A stretch of DNA of 11,037 nt from an uncultured Fidelibacterota bacterium (lineage in GTDB: Bacteria; Fidelibacterota; Marinisomatia; Marinisomatales; UBA1611), in the NCBI GenBank assembly GCA_937893835.1, contig CALCSS010000022.1:1-11037 (forward strand), read 5' to 3'. The position numbers and the translations under genes are program-made. This document shows, one piece after another, positions 7,028-11,037 of the stretch. The notes beneath the pieces were generated by a model that saw nothing but the letters and a program-made list of their open reading frames with translations, made no database searches and was not told the origin of the DNA. Numbering within the stretch: position 1 is the first letter of the stretch; each line of letters opens with the position of its first letter.

Positions 7028-7201
7028 TAAAGATAAGGATATTATTTTAGCTATTGAAAATAGTGAAAATACCTACTTAATGAATGTTTTTTTATTTACT
7101 AAAACTATTGGATTTCTATCAGGTTGAATGAATTAAATTTCACATGGTCCGAATATGTCTTTGGCCTTATCTTGTGGACCATGATCAGTAGAAAATAATA
7201 T
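7028..7201. promoter_or_regulatory. Divergent intergenic region between ftsE and the antiporter gene
   Basis: These 174 bases separate two genes that are transcribed away from each other, so promoters for both should lie here. It is strongly AT-rich, with an eight-base T run at 7087-7094 (plus strand). No hexamer pair stands out enough to name for either direction. The half nearest the antiporter holds a nested inverted repeat, described separately. Confidence 0.45.
7113..7194 (+). repeat. Nested inverted repeats in the putative 5' leader of the antiporter gene
   Basis: A perfect 8 bp inverted repeat, CATGGTCC (7143-7150) and GGACCATG (7176-7183), encloses 25 bases. Outside it, TTTCTA (7113-7118) pairs with TAGAAA (7189-7194). 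The inner arm ends 18 bases before the antiporter ATG. In RNA this could fold into a two-tier stem that influences translation of the antiporter; in DNA the inner repeat could be an operator. It does not match a riboswitch class I can name. The inner repeat is directly visible; the function is inferred. Confidence 0.45.
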
Positions 7202-8149
7202 ATGAATATTGAAATAATCATCGACCTTGTCATAGTTGTGGTTTCCATAATCATGTTATGGAAAGGAGCAGACTGGCTCGTTGATTCTGCCGCTGAGATC
7301 GCCCACACCTTTAAGATATCTGATCTTATCATTGGACTCACCATTGTTGCCTTTGGGACCTCCGCACCAGAGTTTGCAGTTACCATAAGTGCCGCCGCGA
7401 CCAGTCAAACAGACATATCCATAGGTAATGTCATAGGGTCGAATATCTTCAATCTAGGTTTTATCCTTGGTGGGACAGCAATGATTCGACCCATAGTCAC
7501 CTCAAAAAGGATGTTTGAACGAGACGGCCTATTCCTCCTAATGACCACCGCACTGATCTTCTTCCTTTTCTTTGGATTGGATGGATGGACACCCGATGAT
7601 TCATATTCAAAATCTGAGGGACTACTTCTTTTCTCACTACTTATAGGATATGTCATATTCCTATTTGTAAAAAAAGACCCGCCTGAAGAGATACATCCTC
7701 ATACGGCAAATACAATGTCCTATCTCTATTTTTTTATTGGTCTGGTCATGATCGTCGCAGGTGGCCATTTTATGGTCAAACACGCATCTAACTTAGCACG
7801 ATTCATGGGAGTCTCAGATTGGGTCATTGCAGTTACAATAGTTGCGGCAGGTACATCCGCACCCGAGTTTGCCACTTCAGTGACAGCTGCCATCAAGGGA
7901 CGGCATGGACTAGCTGTTGGAAACTTGATAGGTAGTGACCTATTTAATCTATTAGGTGTTCTGGGACTAGCGGGTATGATAAACCCATCAGCCCTATCAT
8001 CGGATATTTATGGTAGCGTCTTTCTATTGGTCCTTATGGTCGGCCTTACACTTTTTATGATTCGAACAAATTGGTCCATTAGCAGGACTGAGGGGACGAT
8101 CTTGGTAACCATCAATCTCATTAGATGGTACGCTGACTTTACAGGTTAA
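7202..8149 (+). CDS. Calcium(or potassium)/sodium antiporter, CaCA superfamily (YrbG type)
   Basis: This inner-membrane exchanger probably couples Na+ or H+ entry to Ca2+ export. The 315-residue protein is almost wholly hydrophobic, with about ten membrane spans, and shows the two inverted alpha-repeats that define the superfamily. Alpha-1 has LTIVAFGTSAPEF (46-58) and GNVIGSNIFN (75-84). Alpha-2 has VTIVAAGTSAPEFATS (211-226) and GNLIGSDLFN (240-249), including ion-binding Glu57 and Glu222. The second repeat carries Asp where the first carries Asn (GSD versus GSN), a variation seen in this family. The ATG is fixed by an in-frame TAA just upstream (TAATATATG), and there is no Shine-Dalgarno sequence. 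It is the only plus-strand gene in the window, and its stop overlaps that of nadD by four bases tail to tail. The substrate ion cannot be settled from sequence. Confidence 0.92.
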   Translation: MNIEIIIDLVIVVVSIIMLWKGADWLVDSAAEIAHTFKISDLIIGLTIVAFGTSAPEFAVTISAAATSQTDISIGNVIGSNIFNLGFILGGTAMIRPIVTSKRMFERDGLFLLMTTALIFFLFFGLDGWTPDDSYSKSEGLLLFSLLIGYVIFLFVKKDPPEEIHPHTANTMSYLYFFIGLVMIVAGGHFMVKHASNLARFMGVSDWVIAVTIVAAGTSAPEFATSVTAAIKGRHGLAVGNLIGSDLFNLLGVLGLAGMINPSALSSDIYGSVFLLVLMVGLTLFMIRTNWSISRTEGTILVTINLIRWYADFTG

Positions 8150-8724
8150 TTATATAGGTTATACTTGTTTATATATTCCCATACAGGCAGAGTGACCATA
8201 TAACGTATCGTTTTATTCTCAATCCAACGCTTACGAATATTGGATGAGGATATCTCAAAACGTGGAATATTGGCAAATTGGATACTATGCAACAGCCACG
8301 ATGGTATGTCGCTTGGTCTAAACCCAGGGCGTATAGCCACAATGACTTGACTCTCATTGAGAATCTCTTTTGGTTCTTTCCAATTTTTAAATTCCAGTAG
8401 ACTGTCGCTTCCTATCAAATAGAAAAGGTCATCATCTTTATTTGCTAACTGCTCCTTATAGGCTTTCAAGGTATCAATTGTATATGATATTCCTCCTCTA
8501 TGAATCTCTAGGTCAGATATCTCAAAATTAGGATTCCCTTCCACAGCAAGCTCAAGCATCTCTACTCGATTTTTTTGAGCAGTAAAGACCTGTTTATTTG
8601 GCGATCTATTTGCTGGAATGAATATAACTTTATCAAAGTCCTCAGCCTCGCAGACTGTTTGAGCGATCAACAAATGACCTATGTGTGGTGGGTCAAAGGT
8701 TCCTCCAAAAAGACAGATTCTCAA
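8146..8724 (-). CDS. nadD: Nicotinate-nucleotide adenylyltransferase NadD
   Basis: NadD transfers AMP from ATP to nicotinate mononucleotide, giving deamido-NAD in NAD synthesis. The 192-residue protein shows FGGTFDPPHIGH (6-17, with the HxGH motif), IPANRSPNK (36-44), the substrate-binding ISYTIDTL (79-86), IGSDSLLEFKNW (104-115), and the C-terminal ISSSNIRKR (158-166) that contacts ATP phosphates. The start codon is TTG at 8722-8724, the only position giving the canonical MRICLFGGTFDP start. It overlaps the stop of the upstream BamD-like gene as TTGA, which implies translational coupling. It is a distant paralogue of CoaD at the other end of the window. Its 3' end overlaps the convergent antiporter gene by four bases. 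Confidence 0.96.
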   Translation of the reverse strand: MRICLFGGTFDPPHIGHLLIAQTVCEAEDFDKVIFIPANRSPNKQVFTAQKNRVEMLELAVEGNPNFEISDLEIHRGGISYTIDTLKAYKEQLANKDDDLFYLIGSDSLLEFKNWKEPKEILNESQVIVAIRPGFRPSDIPSWLLHSIQFANIPRFEISSSNIRKRWIENKTIRYMVTLPVWEYINKYNLYN

Positions 8725-9488
8725 TTATTATCCTTTGATAGGTTCTTTTCCATCTTGTCGATCGTTTTCTTTGCATCGTCATATAGGCCTTCCTCTAAAA
8801 ATTCGGTCCTATGATCATTCAAAACTGTCTTTGCCTCATCCATCTCTTTATTTTTTACCAATGCCTTCACCATACCTTGGTATGCATGCTGAATGATCTC
8901 TGTATCATAGTACAGATCGATAACTGACTGAAATGTCATCTTCGCTGATTCATATTCTTCCAATTTCATATACAATATGCCAGTTTCATATAGTTTAAGT
9001 CCTAGTTTCTCTCTTAAGAGATTAATGGATGTAACTGCATCATCATTTAATTTAGAGTCTGGAAAATCATCAAGAAATTCTTGATATCTTTCCAGGGCCT
9101 TTTCAGTATACTCTTGATCATGATAATATTTTGGTGATTCAATACTATATGCTTCACAGATCTTGAATCTTGCATCTTCCACAAACGGACTAAATGCCAT
9201 TCTTCTAGTTAATTTCTCATATTCTGATACAGCCAACAGATATTCCTTGTTTCTAAAAAATGCCTCTCCAAGATAATATTGAGCATCATCACCAAGGTCT
9301 GACCCTGTACCTCTCATTACAACATATTTGAAATCTGATTGTGCCTGAAGGTATTTTTCATCTTCTAGATTTTCCAATCCAATATTGAATCTATCTTGCA
9401 AACTGACCTCACCATCACTCTTGGAACCTGCGCACGATATAATGATCAAAATAGAGAACGATAATAATATTTGAATTATATTTTTCAT
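8721..9488 (-). CDS. bamD: BamD-like outer-membrane assembly lipoprotein (TPR)
   Basis: BamD is the essential lipoprotein of the BAM complex that inserts beta-barrel proteins into the outer membrane. The 255-residue product begins with a lipoprotein signal peptide, MKNIIQILLSFSILIIISC, whose lipobox IISC ends at Cys19. The following Ala-Gly-Ser lacks an inner-membrane retention Asp, which predicts outer-membrane sorting. The mature part is a string of TPR-like helical pairs: QDRFNIGLENLEDEKYLQA (31-49), AQYYLGEAFFRNKEYLLAVSEY, the conserved FVEDARFKICEAY, then ALERYQEFLDDFPDSK, and a last repeat near LYETGILYMKLEEYESA. The tandem YF/YLGEAFFRNKEY and YQEFLDDFP pattern matches BamD/YfiO. It sits downstream of an Omp85-like barrel gene, which supports the role. 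Its ATG shares a base with the stop of the preceding gene (TAATG). A generic TPR lipoprotein such as CpoB is less likely. Confidence 0.85.
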   Translation of the reverse strand: MKNIIQILLSFSILIIISCAGSKSDGEVSLQDRFNIGLENLEDEKYLQAQSDFKYVVMRGTGSDLGDDAQYYLGEAFFRNKEYLLAVSEYEKLTRRMAFSPFVEDARFKICEAYSIESPKYYHDQEYTEKALERYQEFLDDFPDSKLNDDAVTSINLLREKLGLKLYETGILYMKLEEYESAKMTFQSVIDLYYDTEIIQHAYQGMVKALVKNKEMDEAKTVLNDHRTEFLEEGLYDDAKKTIDKMEKNLSKDNN

Positions 9489-10414
9489 TAGAAATATACT
9501 GACAATCTAAGACCACCCACTCCAGATCTCTTTGATGGATCGTAGACTAGATCTAGCTTTGATTTGACAGATGCCTGTTTCTTGTTATTTGCGTTGGCCT
9601 TTTTCTGATTGGTCCAAACGGATTCTATTCCACTGATGACATGATTGAACATAAGGACAGTGATACTATATTTCGCCGCAGACAATAATCTATTTGACTC
9701 ATATCTCTTATCGATGAATTTTTGCTTATTTGGTGTCTTGATAACGATCTCAGTACTATCACCAACATCCTTCTCCTCCCAATACCAGGCAGTTGCCGCA
9801 TCATTCCACCCGCCAACGAATTGATCATATTTTCCAATATTCTCATAGAAATGTCTATCTCGCACCACAACTACATCACCCGAGTAGAACCATTCAGGAT
9901 GTGCGTCCAAACTATCAGAGGAGACTCTTTTCATATTCAGTTCATTTGCAAGGTCACCTGATATGATCAATGTCATATCATGTGTCCCTGTCAATTTTGT
10001 CAATGCTGTAAAATTGTACCAAGATTGTGATTCATGTATATGCGACGGAGGATTGAATCTATTCGTGACCCAGTTTTCCAGTGTCCAATTCTGATCAGCA
10101 AATATTTGATATTCATCCTTTCGTTTTTCTGCCTCATTTTGAAAATAATTCCAAGCGAGTGCAGTACCAAGCTCAACACCAAGAAATGAAGCTGTCTTCC
10201 ACAGTGGAGAATGATTATAATATTGCCCGGCCCCTGGAAGGATCAAGGACATGATCAATGGTTTACCAGGATAGTTGATCTCTTCTTCTTGGGCCAGTAG
10301 CACACTTGATGAGTCTGTCATAGATGACAGCCTGGTGTCCTCAATGTCGTCCTGCGCTATTGCAGCATTTCCAAAAAGGACAAAAGTACTAAAAATCAAA
10401 AAGGACTTTAACAT
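9488..10414 (-). CDS. DUF5683-like envelope protein with signal peptide
   Basis: The function is unknown. From the chosen start (ATG at 10412-10414) the protein is 308 residues and begins with a clean signal peptide, MLKSFLIFSTFVLFGNAAIA, cleaved before Gln. After a Ser/Asp/Glu-rich linker comes KPLIMSLILPGAGQYYNHSPLWKT in two parts, the SxxLPGxGQxYN signature of DUF5683 proteins common in the FCB group. One hydrophobic helix follows (SFLGVELGTALAWNYF), then a long polar domain, and a second hydrophobic stretch (SAAKYSITVLMFNHVISGIESVW) near the end. The C-terminus GGLRLSVYF has alternating hydrophobics and a final Phe, as in outer-membrane beta-strands. The frame is open to ATGs at 10435 and 10453; these would lengthen the n-region and increase the overlap with the preceding gene from 26 to as many as 65 bases. 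It lies between the barrel gene and bamD, suggesting an envelope role. Confidence 0.7.
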   Translation of the reverse strand: MLKSFLIFSTFVLFGNAAIAQDDIEDTRLSSMTDSSSVLLAQEEEINYPGKPLIMSLILPGAGQYYNHSPLWKTASFLGVELGTALAWNYFQNEAEKRKDEYQIFADQNWTLENWVTNRFNPPSHIHESQSWYNFTALTKLTGTHDMTLIISGDLANELNMKRVSSDSLDAHPEWFYSGDVVVVRDRHFYENIGKYDQFVGGWNDAATAWYWEEKDVGDSTEIVIKTPNKQKFIDKRYESNRLLSAAKYSITVLMFNHVISGIESVWTNQKKANANNKKQASVKSKLDLVYDPSKRSGVGGLRLSVYF

Positions 10415-11037
10415 ACGCCCTGCCTTGTTCTCCATAATCGATTGTCTCTTCATTTATTATTCTTTCAAATTTATTTAGAGGATGATGATATTCCGCCTCA
10501 ATCGCGGTTGGGAAGTTAAAAAAAGAAAAGCCATTCAACCGCCATTGAATTCCAAGAGATTTTTTAATGGATATTTCAATTTCATCCGTCCAAGCATCAC
10601 CAGCCTGCATGATCAGACCTAAGGTACTATTCTGCAAGATGAGCCAATTGAACTTATAGTGCCTCTCTCTAAATAGTGGAGCTCTTATAGTTATATCCAG
10701 TAAACCGCTCTTTGTTCCCTGGATAGAATAAAAGGGGTAACCTTTGAGTCCTGGCATTCCACCAAGATAAAAATGAAAGAACGAGTCAACATCATCATTT
10801 GTTATCCAACCAGCCTGGGCCTTCAAGGAAATGGTCCAACGGTTCCTCCAAGGTAATTCAATGTGGTAGGTACCACCCAATTGGATCCTACCAAGGTCAT
10901 TCAATTCAAATTCCTCTGTCAAAGTTCCTGAATCAGAGAGATTAAGACCTTCTATGAAATCGTTCTTTTCAAGGTCAATATTTGCATTGATCGTAAATCC
11001 ACTAGACGGGTTGATGGTCTTGTCCAATGTCCTCTTT
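10389..11037 (-). CDS. Omp85/BamA-like outer-membrane beta-barrel protein, C-terminal part (runs off the window)
   Basis: The 5' part of this gene lies beyond the window; about 216 C-terminal codons are present, and the frame is open to the last base. The visible protein is a string of amphipathic beta-strands. It includes RTLDKTINPSSGF at the window edge, like the Omp85 R-D-x-P-x-x-G strand turn; GGMPGLKGYPFYSIQGTK, corresponding to loop 6 of the Omp85 barrel; LGLIMQAGDAW, the common late strand; and a C-terminal YVKVLFDF ending in Phe, the BAM recognition signal. Loop 6 reads LKGY where most Omp85 proteins have an Arg (V/L-RGF/Y). BamA itself is one reading, supported by the adjacent bamD. 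A TamA-like paralogue or a Tol-type beta-propeller protein ending in a barrel remains possible because no POTRA domain is visible. The 3' end overlaps the next gene. Confidence 0.75.
   Translation of the reverse strand, partial: KRTLDKTINPSSGFTINANIDLEKNDFIEGLNLSDSGTLTEEFELNDLGRIQLGGTYHIELPWRNRWTISLKAQAGWITNDDVDSFFHFYLGGMPGLKGYPFYSIQGTKSGLLDITIRAPLFRERHYKFNWLILQNSTLGLIMQAGDAWTDEIEISIKKSLGIQWRLNGFSFFNFPTAIEAEYHHPLNKFERIINEETIDYGEQGRAYVKVLFDF

Noticed and set aside
7105..7386. 93-codon minus-strand ORF overlapping the antiporter start
   Set aside because: The plus-strand frame encodes the first CaCA alpha-repeat; the minus-strand product is low in recognisable features and has no place in an operon.
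7202..8149. Antiporter gene as a recent horizontal insertion because it is on the opposite strand
   Set aside because: No flanking repeats, integrase, tRNA site or obvious change in base composition or codon style was seen; orientation alone is weak evidence.

Overview
The window reads as a compact, AT-rich chromosomal region of a Gram-negative (diderm) bacterium. It has an outer-membrane beta-barrel, a BamD-type lipoprotein, a DUF5683-like envelope protein and FtsEX. Most genes lack a Shine-Dalgarno sequence, which fits the Fibrobacterota-Chlorobi-Bacteroidota (FCB) superphylum. Candidatus Marinimicrobia (SAR406) or a close relative is my best guess, inferred from gene content and protein style rather than from a marker gene. 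No mobile element, CRISPR array, tRNA or rRNA is visible. No gene-free stretch exceeds 300 bases; the longest gaps are 3589-3789 and 7028-7201.

All genes but one are on the minus strand and are best read from high to low coordinates. (1) 11037-8146: the C-terminal part of an Omp85-like outer-membrane barrel, a DUF5683-like secreted or membrane protein, the BamD-like TPR lipoprotein and NadD (NAD synthesis), all overlapping. (2) 8149-7202, plus strand: a CaCA-family Ca2+(or K+)/Na+ antiporter, convergent with nadD (ends overlap by 4 bp) and divergent from ftsE. (3) 7027-5502: ftsE-ftsX, overlapping by 1 bp. (4) 5408-3790: grpE-dnaJ, overlapping by 4 bp. (5) 3588-1: a single-pass protein with a large external domain, a PilM-like protein with one membrane span and a C-terminal domain, rsmD, coaD, and the first 17 codons of an FmdB-family zinc-ribbon protein.

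Functionally the window combines outer-membrane assembly, division-associated peptidoglycan control, the DnaK co-chaperone pair, two related nucleotidyltransferases for cofactor synthesis (CoaD and NadD) and ribosomal RNA methylation. Most of it is ordinary core genome.

The least ordinary parts are the PilM-like/membrane-protein pair joined to rsmD-coaD, which looks like an uncharacterised envelope module; a DnaJ that keeps only two of the four zinc-binding CxxCxGxG motifs; nested inverted repeats just before the antiporter gene; and nearly universal stop/start overlap at the gene junctions.
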